Position numbers and translations under genes: made by a program
Shown here: piece after piece, positions 36,042 through 45,170 of the stretch
How positions within the stretch are numbered: the first letter of the stretch is position 1
How the letters are laid out: every line of letters starts with the position of its first letter
The notes under the pieces: generated by a model
The model's input: the letters and a program-made list of their open reading frames with translations, nothing else
What the model was told of the DNA's origin: nothing
Databases searched by the model: none
Assembly (NCBI GenBank): GCA_965202905.1
Contig: OZ241868.1
Coordinates: 2,666,001-2,730,000 of the forward strand
From: CAYFYS01 sp965202905
GTDB lineage: Bacteria > Pseudomonadota > Alphaproteobacteria > MPNO01
Direction of reading: 5' to 3'
Length of the DNA stretch: 64,000 nt

Positions 36042-36765
36042 GCATCACGGCCCGCTGTCCCAGTTCGAGATCAAGACGCTGGCGCCGATCAAGCTGGGCG
36101 AGGTCGACCTGTCGTTCACCAACTCGGCCCTGATGATGGCGATCGCGCTGGTGCTGATCTCGCTGTTCCTGATCCTGGGAATGCGGCGCGGCGCGCTGGT
36201 GCCGGGGCGCTGGCAATCGATGGCGGAACTCTCCTACGAGTTCATCGTCAACCTGATCCGCGACACTATCGGCGGCGACGGCCGGCGCTACTTCCCGTTC
36301 GTCTTCGCGCTGTTCATGTTCGTGCTGTTCGGCAACCTCCTGGGGATGATCCCCTACAGCTTCACCTTCACCAGCCACATCATCGTCACCTTCGCATTGG
36401 CCGCGGTGGTCTTCGTGGGCGTGACGGTCCTCGGCTTCGTCAAGCACGGCGTGCGCTTCTTCTCGTTCTTCGTGCCGCCGGGGGTCTCGATCGCCCTGTG
36501 GCCGCTGCTGATCCCGATCGAGATCATCTCGTATCTGTCGCGGCCGATCAGCCTGTCGGTCCGGCTGTTCGCCAACATGCTGGCCGGGCACACGCTTCTG
36601 AAGGTCTTCGCCGGGTTCGTGCCGGCGCTCGGCGCGGCGGGGGTTCTGCCGCTCGCCTTCGTCGCCGCGCTCAGCGGGCTCGAGCTGGTGATCGCGTTCC
36701 TGCAGGCCTATGTGTTCGCGATCCTGACCTGCCTTTACATCAACGACGCCCTGCACCTGCACTGA
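36028..36765 (+). CDS. atpB: F0 ATP synthase subunit a
   Basis: A 245-residue integral membrane protein with five or so helices; the essential Arg is in SLSVRLFANMLAGH and partner residues in LELVIAFLQAYVFAIL. It forms the proton half-channels against the c-ring. GTG 36028 is chosen for GGAAGAGG upstream and overlaps atpI; an earlier in-frame start at 35980 would overlap more. Confidence 0.92.
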   Translation: MASAEHHGPLSQFEIKTLAPIKLGEVDLSFTNSALMMAIALVLISLFLILGMRRGALVPGRWQSMAELSYEFIVNLIRDTIGGDGRRYFPFVFALFMFVLFGNLLGMIPYSFTFTSHIIVTFALAAVVFVGVTVLGFVKHGVRFFSFFVPPGVSIALWPLLIPIEIISYLSRPISLSVRLFANMLAGHTLLKVFAGFVPALGAAGVLPLAFVAALSGLELVIAFLQAYVFAILTCLYINDALHLH

Positions 36766-36826
36766 GCGGTCTCGGGCGTCGGACGCTCCACCTTGCGGGC
36801 TCCACCTTGCGGAAAGAGGGGATAGA

Positions 36827-37051
36827 ATGGAACTGGACGCAGCCAAGGTCATCGGCGCCGGCCTCGCGGTCATCGGCGTCGTCGGGTCGGGCGTGGGAAT
36901 CGGGGCGATCTTCTCCTCGTTCATCTCCGCGGTCGCGCGCAACCCGGCCGCGCGCGGCGATGTCTTCCCGATGACCATGCTCGGCTTCGCGCTCGTCGAG
37001 GCGATCGCGCTGTTCGCCCTGGTGGTCGCGCTCGTGATCCTGTTCGGTTGA
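36827..37051 (+). CDS. atpE: F0 ATP synthase subunit c
   Basis: A 74-residue two-helix hairpin: GAGLAVIGVVGSGVGIGAIF, polar loop ARNPAARG, second helix with proton-binding Glu58 in ALVEAIALFALVVA. It forms the rotor ring. The ribosome site AGAGGGG precedes ATG. Confidence 0.95.
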   Translation: MELDAAKVIGAGLAVIGVVGSGVGIGAIFSSFISAVARNPAARGDVFPMTMLGFALVEAIALFALVVALVILFG

Positions 37052-37083
37052 TGGCCGGCGCTTTCTAGGCGCGGCGCCGGACC

Positions 37084-37578
37084 ATGCCGCAGCTCGAACA
37101 GATCGACACCTATCTCGGCCAGGTCTTCTGGCTCGCGGTCACGTTCGCGCTCCTCTATCTGGTGCTGTGGCGTGCGGCGCTGCCGCGCATCACCCGGGTG
37201 CTGACCCAGCGTCAGGAGCGGATGGACGAGGACCTGCGGAAGGCCGAAAAGCTCAGGGAGGAGGCCGCAGGCGTGCTTGCGGCCTATGAGGAAGCCGCCG
37301 CCAGGGCGCGCGCCGAGGCCCAATCGATCCTGCGCGAGAGCGCGGAGGCCTTCGCCGCGCGGGCGGCCGGGCGCCACGAGGAGCTGGGCCGGCGCATCGC
37401 CGGGGAGGCGGCGGCCGGCGAGGGCAGGATCGAGGCCGCGCGCGCCGCGGCGCTGGAGAATGTCGGGGCGATCGCCGCCGATCTCGCCGAGGCCGCGACC
37501 GCGCGCCTGACCGGCCAGGCGCAGGACCGGCAGGCGGTCGAGACCGGCGTGGCGGTTGCGCTGGCGGAGCGCCGCTGA
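37084..37578 (+). CDS. atpF': F0 ATP synthase subunit b'
   Basis: A 164-residue protein with one N-terminal helix (FWLAVTFALLYLVLWRAALP) followed by a long charged Ala/Glu/Arg coiled coil. It forms the peripheral stalk with b. Its stop overlaps the next ATG by one base (TGATG at 37576-37580). Separate b and b' genes are normal in alphaproteobacteria. Confidence 0.9.
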   Translation: MPQLEQIDTYLGQVFWLAVTFALLYLVLWRAALPRITRVLTQRQERMDEDLRKAEKLREEAAGVLAAYEEAAARARAEAQSILRESAEAFAARAAGRHEELGRRIAGEAAAGEGRIEAARAAALENVGAIAADLAEAATARLTGQAQDRQAVETGVAVALAERR

Positions 37579-38081
37579 TGTTCGAAACTCCGGAATTCTG
37601 GGTCGCGGTCGGCTTCGTCATCCTGGTCGTCGGGATCGCGCGGCCGGTCGCGCGCGCGATGACGTCCGGGCTGGACGCGCGCAGCGCGCGGATTCGGGCG
37701 GCGCTCGATGAGGCGCGCATTTTGCGTGAGGAGGCCCAGCACCTGCTCGCCGAGTACCAGCGCAAGCAGCGCGACGCGGCGCGCGAGGCCGAGTCGATGA
37801 TCGAGCAGGCCCGTGCGGAGGCCGGGCGCATCGCCGCCGAGGCGGCCGCCAGCCTCGATCGGGCGGTCGAACGCCGCGAGGCCCTGGCGCGCGCGAAGAT
37901 CGCCCAGGCCGAGGCCGATGCGGTTCGTGAGGTCCGCAACGTCGCCATCGATGTTGCGATCGCCGCAACCGGCCGGGTCATCGCCGACCATCTCGGCGAG
38001 GATCGCGCCGGCGCCCTGGTCGACGAAGCCGCCGCCGAACTCCCCCGCCAATTCAACCAGGCGTTCAATTCCAGCCTTTGA
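37578..38081 (+). CDS. atpF: F0 ATP synthase subunit b
   Basis: A 167-residue peripheral stalk subunit: FWVAVGFVILVVGIARPVA membrane segment, then coiled coil (EARILREEAQHLLAEYQRKQ). Last gene of the operon. The F1 genes (atpHAGDC) are not in the window, as is usual for this group. Downstream to 38294 there are degenerate copies of GCCTTTGACGGG and no gene. Confidence 0.9.
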   Translation: MFETPEFWVAVGFVILVVGIARPVARAMTSGLDARSARIRAALDEARILREEAQHLLAEYQRKQRDAAREAESMIEQARAEAGRIAAEAAASLDRAVERREALARAKIAQAEADAVREVRNVAIDVAIAATGRVIADHLGEDRAGALVDEAAAELPRQFNQAFNSSL

Positions 38082-38294
38082 CGGGCCCAGCCTCTGACGG
38101 GCTCGGCCTTTGACGGGCGGGTAGAGGTCGGCGACCCCGCTTGCGCCGACGAGCAACAGGGGCCGACAAGCAACAGGGAAGGACAAGGGCCGGCCCGCAT
38201 GGCGGCCCCGGGGATGTCCGCGCCCTTACGCCGGCCGGCCGGGCGCGTATGATCGCCCGGCCCCGCCCGAGCGGGTCCCATCCGACCGAGGCCG

Positions 38295-39503
38295 ATGTCG
38301 CCGACGACCGTTCAAGTCCTGCGCGCGCTCGCCGCGACCTTGCTGGTGCAGTCGATGGTGACGATGGCGAGCTTGACGGTGCCGGTCTTCGCCCCGGCGG
38401 CGGCCGGCGATGTTGGCGTCGACGCCAGCCTGATCGGCATTTTCGCATCCCTGGTCTATTTCGGGGCGATGACGGCGTCGCTGCTGAGCGGCGGCCTGGT
38501 GCCGCGCTTCGGCGCGATCCGCATGAGCCAGATCGGCATGGCCGTCTCGATGGCGGCTATCGCGCTCACCGCCACCGGGCTGTGGCCGGCGATGGCGATC
38601 TGCGGGGTGTTTCTCGGGCTGGGGCTCGGCCCGGCGACCCCGGCGAGCTCGCACCTCCTGGCGCGCCACACGCCCGCGCACTTGTCTTCCCTGGTGTTCT
38701 CGATCAAGCAGACCGGCGTGCCCATCGGCGGCATGTTGGCTGGCGCGCTGGTGCCGCTGTTCGTCATCACGTTCGGCTGGCGCGGCGCGGCCTTCGCGGT
38801 GGCCGCCATGTGCCTGTTCTGCATCGTCGCGATCCAGCCGGCGCGGCGGCATTTCGACACCGCCTTGCGGGCCGATCCGGTCACCCTTGGCGGCAGCGTC
38901 CTCGGCCCGCTGCGTCTGGTGCTGGCCCACCGGGCGCTGCGCCGCCTGTGCTTCGCCTCTTTCTTCTTCGCGGCGATCCAGCAGTGCTTCAGCGTCTTCC
39001 TGGTCACCTATCTGGTCAGCGGGCTCGGCATGCCGTTCCTGAAGGCTGGGCTGACGCTGTCGATCGCCCAGGGCGCGGGCATCCTCGGGCGCATCGTCTG
39101 GGGCGCGCTGGCGGACTTCATCGGCCGGCCGCAGCATGTGCTCGGCTGGCTGGGCGTGGCGATGACCGGCGGCGGCGTCGCCGCCGCCCTGTTCACCGAG
39201 GACTGGGCCTATGGCTGGATCGTCGCGACCTGCGTTCTGCTCGGCATCACGGCGGTCGGCTGGAACGGGCTGTTCCTGTCCGAGGTCGCGCGCATCGCCC
39301 CGGCGGACCAGGCCAGCCGGGCGACCGGCGGGGCGCTGTTCATCACCTTCTTCGGCGTCTTCGCCTCCCCACCCGTGTTCGGCGCGATCGCCGCCGCGAC
39401 CGGCGACTACGGCGCGGGCTTCACCGTCTTTGCCGTCCTTGCCGGGATCTCGGGGATCGGCGTGCTGCGCGGCGCGGCAGACGGACCCGGTCTCCGGCGA
39501 TAA
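38295..39503 (+). CDS. Major facilitator superfamily transporter
   Basis: A 402-residue inner-membrane carrier with about 12 helices. Helix 2-3 loop region (GGLVPRFGAIRMSQIG), LGLGLGPATPASSHLLAR and the second-half GALADFIGRPQ motif fit the MFS. It is not similar enough to the 13.7-kb carrier to be a recent duplicate. Substrate unknown. Its stop is 34 bp before element B3. Confidence 0.85.
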   Translation: MSPTTVQVLRALAATLLVQSMVTMASLTVPVFAPAAAGDVGVDASLIGIFASLVYFGAMTASLLSGGLVPRFGAIRMSQIGMAVSMAAIALTATGLWPAMAICGVFLGLGLGPATPASSHLLARHTPAHLSSLVFSIKQTGVPIGGMLAGALVPLFVITFGWRGAAFAVAAMCLFCIVAIQPARRHFDTALRADPVTLGGSVLGPLRLVLAHRALRRLCFASFFFAAIQQCFSVFLVTYLVSGLGMPFLKAGLTLSIAQGAGILGRIVWGALADFIGRPQHVLGWLGVAMTGGGVAAALFTEDWAYGWIVATCVLLGITAVGWNGLFLSEVARIAPADQASRATGGALFITFFGVFASPPVFGAIAAATGDYGAGFTVFAVLAGISGIGVLRGAADGPGLRR

Positions 39504-39536
39504 CCGGTCTTCGGCGATAACGAGCGCATCGATTGG

Positions 39537-39906
39537 CAGTGTCCCGGTTTGAAAAGCTGCGGCCCCGGCTCAATGAGCCGGGGCCGCGAACCGGAGATCG
39601 ATCGGAAGCGGTAGACGAAGCGGTAGACCAGGCCCGGGCGCATCGCCGCCGGAGCCTTCAGGCGGCCGTTCGCCCCGAGCCCGGCGACCGCGTAGCCCGC
39701 CTTCCGACGCTCTGCTTCACGCACGACGACTTCGTGCGCATCCACGAGACACCGAAGGGCGCCCCGGCGATGGCGGCGAACGTATCGGACACGCTGCGGG
39801 ACATGGAATGGATCACCGGGGAATGGATCACCGGGGAATGGATCCTCTGCTCGACCGACGCGCAGGCGACGAAGCCGAAGCGATTCGATTCGAGCTGAGA
39901 CACTAC
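39537..39906 (+). repeat. Element B copy 3
   Basis: Left end AGTGTCCCGGTTTGAA, right end TTCGAGCTGAGACACTAC, same interior as copy 1 (GCGGCCCCGGCTCA hairpin, RLPTLCFTHDDFVRIHE transposase tail, repeated GGAATGGATCACCGG). It replaces the usual upstream spacer of the first ankyrin gene, joining conserved sequence at GCTTGTCCGTGAGA. Confidence 0.8.
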
Positions 39907-39987
39907 CTAATGACTGACACGCTTGTCCGTGAGAACCGTCCGGCGATGGGCAGGACCATAGTTGGCGGCATTCCGGGAGGAGGAACC

Positions 39988-41061
39988 GTGGCGAAACGCA
40001 ACATTCCGGCGGTGCTGGCCGCCGGCGGAGCCCCGAAGACGCGGGACAAGGACAGCCAGACACCGCTTCATCTCGCGGCTCACTGGAATGGGAATCCGGC
40101 GATCGCCGCCGCGCTACTGGACGCCGGCGCGGACCCGAAGGCGCGGGACAAGGACAGCCTGACCCCGCTTCATCGCGCGGCTCACTGGAATGGGAATCCG
40201 GCGATCGCCGCCGCACTACTGGACGCCGGCGCGGACCCAGAGGCGCGGGACGAGGACGGCGGAACCCCGCTTCATGACGCTGCCGTATACAACGAGAATC
40301 CGGCGGTCTTCGCCACACTTCTGGACGCCGGCGCGGACCCGAAGGCACGGGACAGGGACGGCCGGACCCCGCTTCATTACGCGGCTTTCTTCAACGAGAA
40401 TCCGGCGGTCGTCGCGGCGCTTCTGGACGCGGGCGCGGACCTGAAGGCGCGGGACAAGTACGGCCTGACACCGCTTCATGGCGCGGCTGAGTTCAACGAG
40501 AATCCGGCGGTCGCCACCGCGCTGCTGGATGCCGGCGCGGACCCGAAGACGCGGGACAAGTACGGCCAGACACCGCTTCATCTCGCGGCCGAACACAACA
40601 AGGATCCAGCGGTCGTCGCCGCGCTGCTGGACGCCGGCGCGGACCCGAACGCGCGGGACAAGTTGGGCCGGATCCCGCTTCATCTCGCGGCCCTATACAA
40701 CAAGAATCCGGCGGTCGCCGCCGCGCTGCTGGACGCCGGCGCGGACCCGAACGCGCGGGACGAGGGCGGCCGGACACCGCTTCATCGCGCGGCCAGATCC
40801 AACAAGAATCCGGCGGTCTTCGCCACGCTGCTGGACGCCGGCGCGGACCCGAAGGCGCGGGACAAGTTGGGCCAGACCCCGCTTCATCTCGCGGCCAGAT
40901 CCAACGAGAATCCGGCGGTCGCCGCCGCGCTGCTGGACGCCGGCGCGGATCCGAAGGCGAAGGACAAGGACGGCCTGACCCCCTTTCATCACGTCGGGAA
41001 CAACGAGGCCCTCAAGGGCACGGATGTCTACTGGCGCCTGAACGACGAGCAGTACCAGTGA
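39988..41061 (+). CDS. Ankyrin-repeat protein 1
   Basis: 357 residues: nine full 34-residue ankyrin repeats (consensus DKDGxTPLHxAAxxNxNPAV, then AALLDAGADPKAR) plus a terminal partial repeat and the tail NEALKGTDVYWRLNDEQYQ. GTG 39988 follows GGAGGAGGAACC, as in all five paralogs. The N-terminus AKRNIPAVLA joins the repeats directly: the signal-peptide core and the CAGWNGKAFF segment of paralogs 3-5 are missing, so export is doubtful. Confidence 0.8.
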   Translation: MAKRNIPAVLAAGGAPKTRDKDSQTPLHLAAHWNGNPAIAAALLDAGADPKARDKDSLTPLHRAAHWNGNPAIAAALLDAGADPEARDEDGGTPLHDAAVYNENPAVFATLLDAGADPKARDRDGRTPLHYAAFFNENPAVVAALLDAGADLKARDKYGLTPLHGAAEFNENPAVATALLDAGADPKTRDKYGQTPLHLAAEHNKDPAVVAALLDAGADPNARDKLGRIPLHLAALYNKNPAVAAALLDAGADPNARDEGGRTPLHRAARSNKNPAVFATLLDAGADPKARDKLGQTPLHLAARSNENPAVAAALLDAGADPKAKDKDGLTPFHHVGNNEALKGTDVYWRLNDEQYQ

Positions 41062-41316
41062 CGGCCGTTCGGCCGGGCGGCTCCGCCCTGCTGGCGCTCG
41101 CTCTGCCGCGGGACGGCCCCGCGCGCCGCGGGGACATCCCGCCGATGCCGGCGAACGGCTTGGCGCCGCATCCGTGCGGGACGGCCCCGATGCGTTCGAC
41201 GATGCGCTCGGCGAGATCTTCATGCCGCAGACACGGACCATTACACGAACGGAGTCCGGCGGACTGATAGCTGAAGACCGCGCCCGGCGCATCGTCGGCA
41301 TCCGCACGATGGGCGA
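41062..41316 (+). other. Gene-fragment spacer after ankyrin gene 1
   Basis: It contains a coding-looking stretch GERLGAASVRDGPDA then FDDALGEIFMPQTRTITRTE ending at TGA about 41320. The first 15 residues are shared with the fragment at 46.66 kb after ankyrin gene 5, then the two diverge. No function recognised. Confidence 0.4.
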
Positions 41317-41317
41317 T

Positions 41318-41430
41318 TGACGCGCAGACCGACGCCGGTCCTCAAATCCGCCGTCGATACGCGCTCGGACGAGTTCCGCGCGAACGCCGCCGCCATGGCG
41401 GAAGCGGTCGGGGCGTTGCGCAGGGCGACC
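41318..41430 (+). pseudogene. N-terminal fragment resembling methylcrotonoyl-CoA carboxylase beta subunit
   Basis: The frame reads PVLKSAVDTRSDEFRANAAA then MAEAVGALR, which fits the N-terminus of the carboxyltransferase subunit of methylcrotonoyl-CoA carboxylase (PVLxSxIDxRSxEFxAN). It ends abruptly and runs on into the isovaleryl-CoA dehydrogenase tail. Both genes act in leucine breakdown and are often adjacent, so the pair is probably debris from one leucine operon. Confidence 0.55.
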
Positions 41431-41606
41431 GTGGAGACCGCGCTGGCGCTCGACGCCATCCAGATCCCGGGGGGGGCGACGGCTACGTCAACGAGTACCC
41501 GACCGGCCGCCTGCTGCGCGACGCCAGGCTCTGCGAGATCGGCGCCGGCGCCAGCGAGATCCGCCGCATACCGATCGGCCGCGAGCCGTTCCGCGAGACG
41601 GCTTGA
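41431..41606 (+). pseudogene. Isovaleryl-CoA dehydrogenase C-terminal fragment, copy 1
   Basis: ALALDAIQIPGG then, after a run of eight G that shifts frame, DGYVNEYPTGRLLRDARLC and EIGAGASEIRR. This is the C-terminal acyl-CoA dehydrogenase motif GGNGYxNEYPTGRLLRDAK. The rest of the gene is absent. Confidence 0.7.
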
Positions 41607-41734
41607 GTCGAAGGCCGGGAGGGAGCGCCGGTTCGCCCCGTCTTGAAACGACGGCCAAAACCGACATGCTTGTCCGTGAGAGCCATCCGGCGATGAGCAG
41701 GCCCCTGTTTGGCGGCATTCCGGGAGGAGGAACC

Positions 41735-42604
41735 GTGGTGAAACGCAACATTCCGGCGGTGCTGGACACCGGCGCAGACCCGAAGGCGCGGGACAAGGAC
41801 GGCCGGACACCGCTCCATCATGCGACCAGGAACAACAAGAATCCGGCGGTCATCGCGGCGCTTCTGGACGCCGGCGCGGACCCGAAGACGCGGGACACGA
41901 AAGGCCGGACCCCGCTTCATCACGCGGCTTGGTTCAACGAGAATCCGGCGGTCGCCGCGACGCTGCTAGACGCCGGTGCGGACCCGAAGGCGCGGGACGA
42001 GGACGGCGAGACCCCGCTTCATGAAGCGGCTCGGTGGAATGGGAATCCGGCGCTCTCCGCGGCGCTGCTGGCCGCTGGCGCAGACCCGAAGGCGCGGGAC
42101 CAGTACGGCCGGACCCCGCTTCATCGCGCGGCCGAATACAACAAGAATCCGGCGGTCGCCGCGGCGCTTCTGGACGCCGGCGCGGACCCGAAAGCGCGGA
42201 CCAAGGACGGCTGGACACCGCTTCATCTCGCGGCCGGATTCAACAAGAATCCGGCGGTCTTCGCCGCGCTTCTGGACGCCGGCGCGGATCCGAAGGCGCG
42301 GGACCAGTACGGCCGGACCCCGCTTCATTTCGCGGCCGTGTTCAACAAGAATCCGGCGGTCGCCGCCGCGCTGCTGGACGCCGGCGCGGACCCGAAGACG
42401 CGGGACCAGTACGGCCGGACCCCGCTTCATCGCGCGGCCGTATCCAACAAGAATCCGGCGGTCGCCGCCGCGCTGCTGGACGCCGGCGCGGACCCGAAGG
42501 CGCGGGACAAGACCGGTAAGACCCCCTATGATTACGCCCGGAACAACGAGGCCCTCAAGGACACGGATGTCTACTGGCGCCTGAACGACGCGCAGTATCG
42601 GTGA
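41735..42604 (+). CDS. Ankyrin-repeat protein 2
   Basis: 289 residues with seven 34-residue ankyrin repeats plus a terminal repeat and the tail NEALKDTDVYWRLNDAQYR. GTG 41735 follows GGAGGAGGAACC. Like gene 1 it lacks the signal-peptide core: VKRNIPAVL is fused straight to DTGADPKAR inside a repeat. Cytoplasmic location or loss of function are both possible. Confidence 0.8.
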   Translation: MVKRNIPAVLDTGADPKARDKDGRTPLHHATRNNKNPAVIAALLDAGADPKTRDTKGRTPLHHAAWFNENPAVAATLLDAGADPKARDEDGETPLHEAARWNGNPALSAALLAAGADPKARDQYGRTPLHRAAEYNKNPAVAAALLDAGADPKARTKDGWTPLHLAAGFNKNPAVFAALLDAGADPKARDQYGRTPLHFAAVFNKNPAVAAALLDAGADPKTRDQYGRTPLHRAAVSNKNPAVAAALLDAGADPKARDKTGKTPYDYARNNEALKDTDVYWRLNDAQYR

Positions 42605-42619
42605 CGACCGTTCGGCCGG

Positions 42620-42795
42620 GGCGGGCGACCGCGCTAGCGCTCGACGCCATCCGGATCCCGGGGGGCGACGGCTACGTCAACGAGTACCCGACCGGCCGCC
42701 TGCTGCGCGACGCCAGGCTCTGCGAGATCGGCGCCGGCGCCGGCGAGATCCGCCGCATACCGATCGGCCGCGAGCCGTTCCGCGAGACGGCTTGA
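42620..42795 (+). pseudogene. Isovaleryl-CoA dehydrogenase C-terminal fragment, copy 2
   Basis: ALALDAIRIPGGDGYVNEYP and TGRLLRDARLCEIGAGAG in one frame (six G here), ending FRETA and TGA 42793. It lies in the same place after ankyrin gene 2 as copy 1 after gene 1, so ankyrin gene and fragment were duplicated together. Confidence 0.7.
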
Positions 42796-42923
42796 GTCGA
42801 AGGCCGGGAGGGAGCGCCGGTTCGCCCCGTCTTGAAACGACGTCCAAAACCGACATGCTTGTCCGTGAGAGCCGTCCGGCGATGAGCAGGACCATGCTTG
42901 GCGGCATTCCGGGAGGAGGAACC

Positions 42924-43820
42924 GTGTTGAAACGCAACATTCCGGCGGTGCTGGCCGTCACATGCCTGATGGCTGCGTTCGTCGGCGGGGCGGGCGGGCC
43001 GGTGTGGGCGGGCGACTGCGCGGGCTGGAACGGGAAGGCGTTTTTCACGCGCGCGACGGTCGCCGACGTGACGTCCTGCCTTGCCTCGGGCGCGGACCCG
43101 AAGGCGCGGAACGAGGACGGCCTGACCCCGCTCCATTTCGCGGCCGGACACAACAAGAATCCGGCGGTCGCCGCGGCGCTGCTGGCCGCCGGCGCGGACT
43201 CGAAGGCGCGGAACAAGTACGGCCAGACCCCGCTTCATCTCGCGGCCGGGAACAACAAGAATCCGGCGGTCGCCGCCGCGCTTCTGGACGCCGGCGCGGA
43301 CCCGAAGGCGCGGGACAAGGACGGCGACACCCCGCTTTATTCTGCGGCCGGAGCCAACAAGAATCCGGCGGTCGTCGCCGCGCTGCTGGACGCCGGCGCG
43401 GATCCGGAAGCGCAGAACAAGGACCGCCGAACCCCGCTTCATCACGCGGCCGAACACAACGAGAATCCGGCGGTCGTCGCCGCGCTGCTGAACGCCGGCG
43501 CGGACCCGAAGGCGCGGGACAAGGACGGCCAGACCCCGCTTTATTCTGCGGCCGGACACAACAAGAATCCGGCTGTCGTCGCCGCGCTGCTGGACGCCGG
43601 CGCGGATCCGGAAGCGCAGAACAAGGACCGCCGAACCCCGCTTCATCACGCGGCCGAACACAACGAGAATCCGGCGGTCGCCGCCGCGCTGCTGAACGCC
43701 GGCGCGGACCCGAAGGCGCGGGATAGGGACGGCGAGACCCCCTTCGATCACGGCCGGAAAAACGAGGCCCTCAAGGACACGGATGTCTACTGGCGCCTGA
43801 ACGACGCGCAGTATCGGTGA
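42924..43820 (+). CDS. Exported ankyrin-repeat protein 3
   Basis: 298 residues: signal peptide (LAVTCLMAAFVGGAGGPVWA), then CAGWNGKAFFTRATVADVTS, a helical cap, then six ankyrin repeats, a terminal repeat and the conserved tail. Two repeats have LY for LH and two have DRRTPLHHAAEHN; the DRR/DGQ pair is duplicated nearly exactly (about 43380-43550 and 43560-43720). GTG 42924 with GGAGGAGGAACC. Likely a periplasmic or surface protein-binding module. Confidence 0.85.
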   Translation: MLKRNIPAVLAVTCLMAAFVGGAGGPVWAGDCAGWNGKAFFTRATVADVTSCLASGADPKARNEDGLTPLHFAAGHNKNPAVAAALLAAGADSKARNKYGQTPLHLAAGNNKNPAVAAALLDAGADPKARDKDGDTPLYSAAGANKNPAVVAALLDAGADPEAQNKDRRTPLHHAAEHNENPAVVAALLNAGADPKARDKDGQTPLYSAAGHNKNPAVVAALLDAGADPEAQNKDRRTPLHHAAEHNENPAVAAALLNAGADPKARDRDGETPFDHGRKNEALKDTDVYWRLNDAQYR

Positions 43821-43834
43821 CGGCCGTTCGGCCG

Positions 43835-44010
43835 GGGCGGGCGACCGCGCTGGCGCTCGACGCCATCGAGATCCCGGGGGGGCGACGGCTACGTCAACGA
43901 GTACCCGACCGGCCGCCTGCTGCGCGGCGCCAAGCTCTACGAGATCGGCGCCGGCGCCGGCGAGATCCGCCGCATACCGATCGGCCTCGAGCCGTTCCGC
44001 GAGACGGCTC
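43835..44010 (+). pseudogene. Isovaleryl-CoA dehydrogenase C-terminal fragment, copy 3
   Basis: Same fragment as copies 1 and 2, here with seven G in the IPGG tract, so YVNEYPTGRLLRGAKLYEIG is in a different frame from ALALDAIEIP. KLYEIGAG is closest to the canonical acyl-CoA dehydrogenase sequence. Confidence 0.65.
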
Positions 44011-44154
44011 GAGGTCGAAGACCGGGAGGAAGACCGGGAGCGCGCGCCAGTTCGCCCCGTCTTGAAACGATGTCCAAAAACCGACATGCTTGTCCGTGAG
44101 AGCCATCCGGCGATGGGCAGGACCATAGTTGGCGGCATTGCGGGAGGAGGAACC

Positions 44155-45072
44155 GTGGTGAAACGCAACATTCCGGTGGTGCTGGTCGCCGCGTGGCTGA
44201 TGGCTGCGTTCGTCGGCGGGGCGGCCGGGCCGGTGTGGGCGGGCGACTGCGCGGGCTGGAACGGGAAGGCGTTTTTCACGCGCGCGACGGTCGCCGACGT
44301 GACGTCCTGCCTTGCCTCGGGCGCGGACCTGAAGGTGCGGGACGAGTACGGCGGGACCCCGCTTCATTACGCGGCTTGGTTCAACGAGAATCCGGCGGTC
44401 GTCGCCGCGCTGCTGGACGCCGGCGCGGACCCGAAGGCGCGGGACAAGAAAGGCCGGACCCCGCTTCATTATGTGGCCGTATCCAACAAGAATCCGGCGG
44501 TCGCCGCCGCGCTGCTGGACGCCGGCGCGGATCCAAAGGCGCGGGACACGGTGTTGGGCCTGACACCGCTTCATGGCGCGGCCGGATCCAACAAGAATCC
44601 GACGGTCGCCGCCGCGCTGCTGGACGCCGGCGCAGATCCGGAGGCGCGGGACACGAAAGGCCGGACCCCGCTTCATTACGCGGTCGAATACAACAAGAAT
44701 CCGACGGTCGTCGCCGCGCCGCTGGACGCCGGCGCGGATCCGGAGGCGCGGAACAAGTACGGCATGACCCCGCTTCATCTCGCGGCCATATCCAACAAGA
44801 ATTCGGCGTTCACCGCTGCACTGCTGGACGCCGGCGCGGACCTGAAGGCGCGGGACAAGAACGGCCAGACCCCGCTTCATGGCGCGGCCGGAGCCAACAA
44901 GAATCCGGCGGTCGCCGCCGCGCTGCTGGACGCCGGCGCGGACCCGAAGGCGCGGGACAAGGACGGCCTGACCCCGCTTCATGTCGCGGCTTCGCTCAAC
45001 GAGAATCCGGCGGTCGCCGCCGCGCTGCTGGACGCCGGCGCGGACCCGAAGGCGCGGGACGAGGTCTACTAG
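44155..45072 (+). CDS. Exported ankyrin-repeat protein 4, truncated by an amber codon
   Basis: 305 residues with a signal peptide (VVLVAAWLMAAFVGGAAG, then PVWA) and seven ankyrin repeats. TAG 45070-45072 replaces the usual Gly-x before TPFD. The normal tail TPFDLARDNEALKDTDVYWR then LNDARYR remains open in the same frame to 45156, so this is a nonsense mutation rather than a different end. GTG 44155 with the shared ribosome site. Confidence 0.8.
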   Translation: MVKRNIPVVLVAAWLMAAFVGGAAGPVWAGDCAGWNGKAFFTRATVADVTSCLASGADLKVRDEYGGTPLHYAAWFNENPAVVAALLDAGADPKARDKKGRTPLHYVAVSNKNPAVAAALLDAGADPKARDTVLGLTPLHGAAGSNKNPTVAAALLDAGADPEARDTKGRTPLHYAVEYNKNPTVVAAPLDAGADPEARNKYGMTPLHLAAISNKNSAFTAALLDAGADLKARDKNGQTPLHGAAGANKNPAVAAALLDAGADPKARDKDGLTPLHVAASLNENPAVAAALLDAGADPKARDEVY

Positions 45073-45170
45073 ACCCCCTTCGATTTGGCCCGGGACAACG
45101 AGGCCCTCAAGGACACGGATGTCTACTGGCGCCTGAACGACGCGCGGTACCGGTGACGGCCGTTCGGCCG

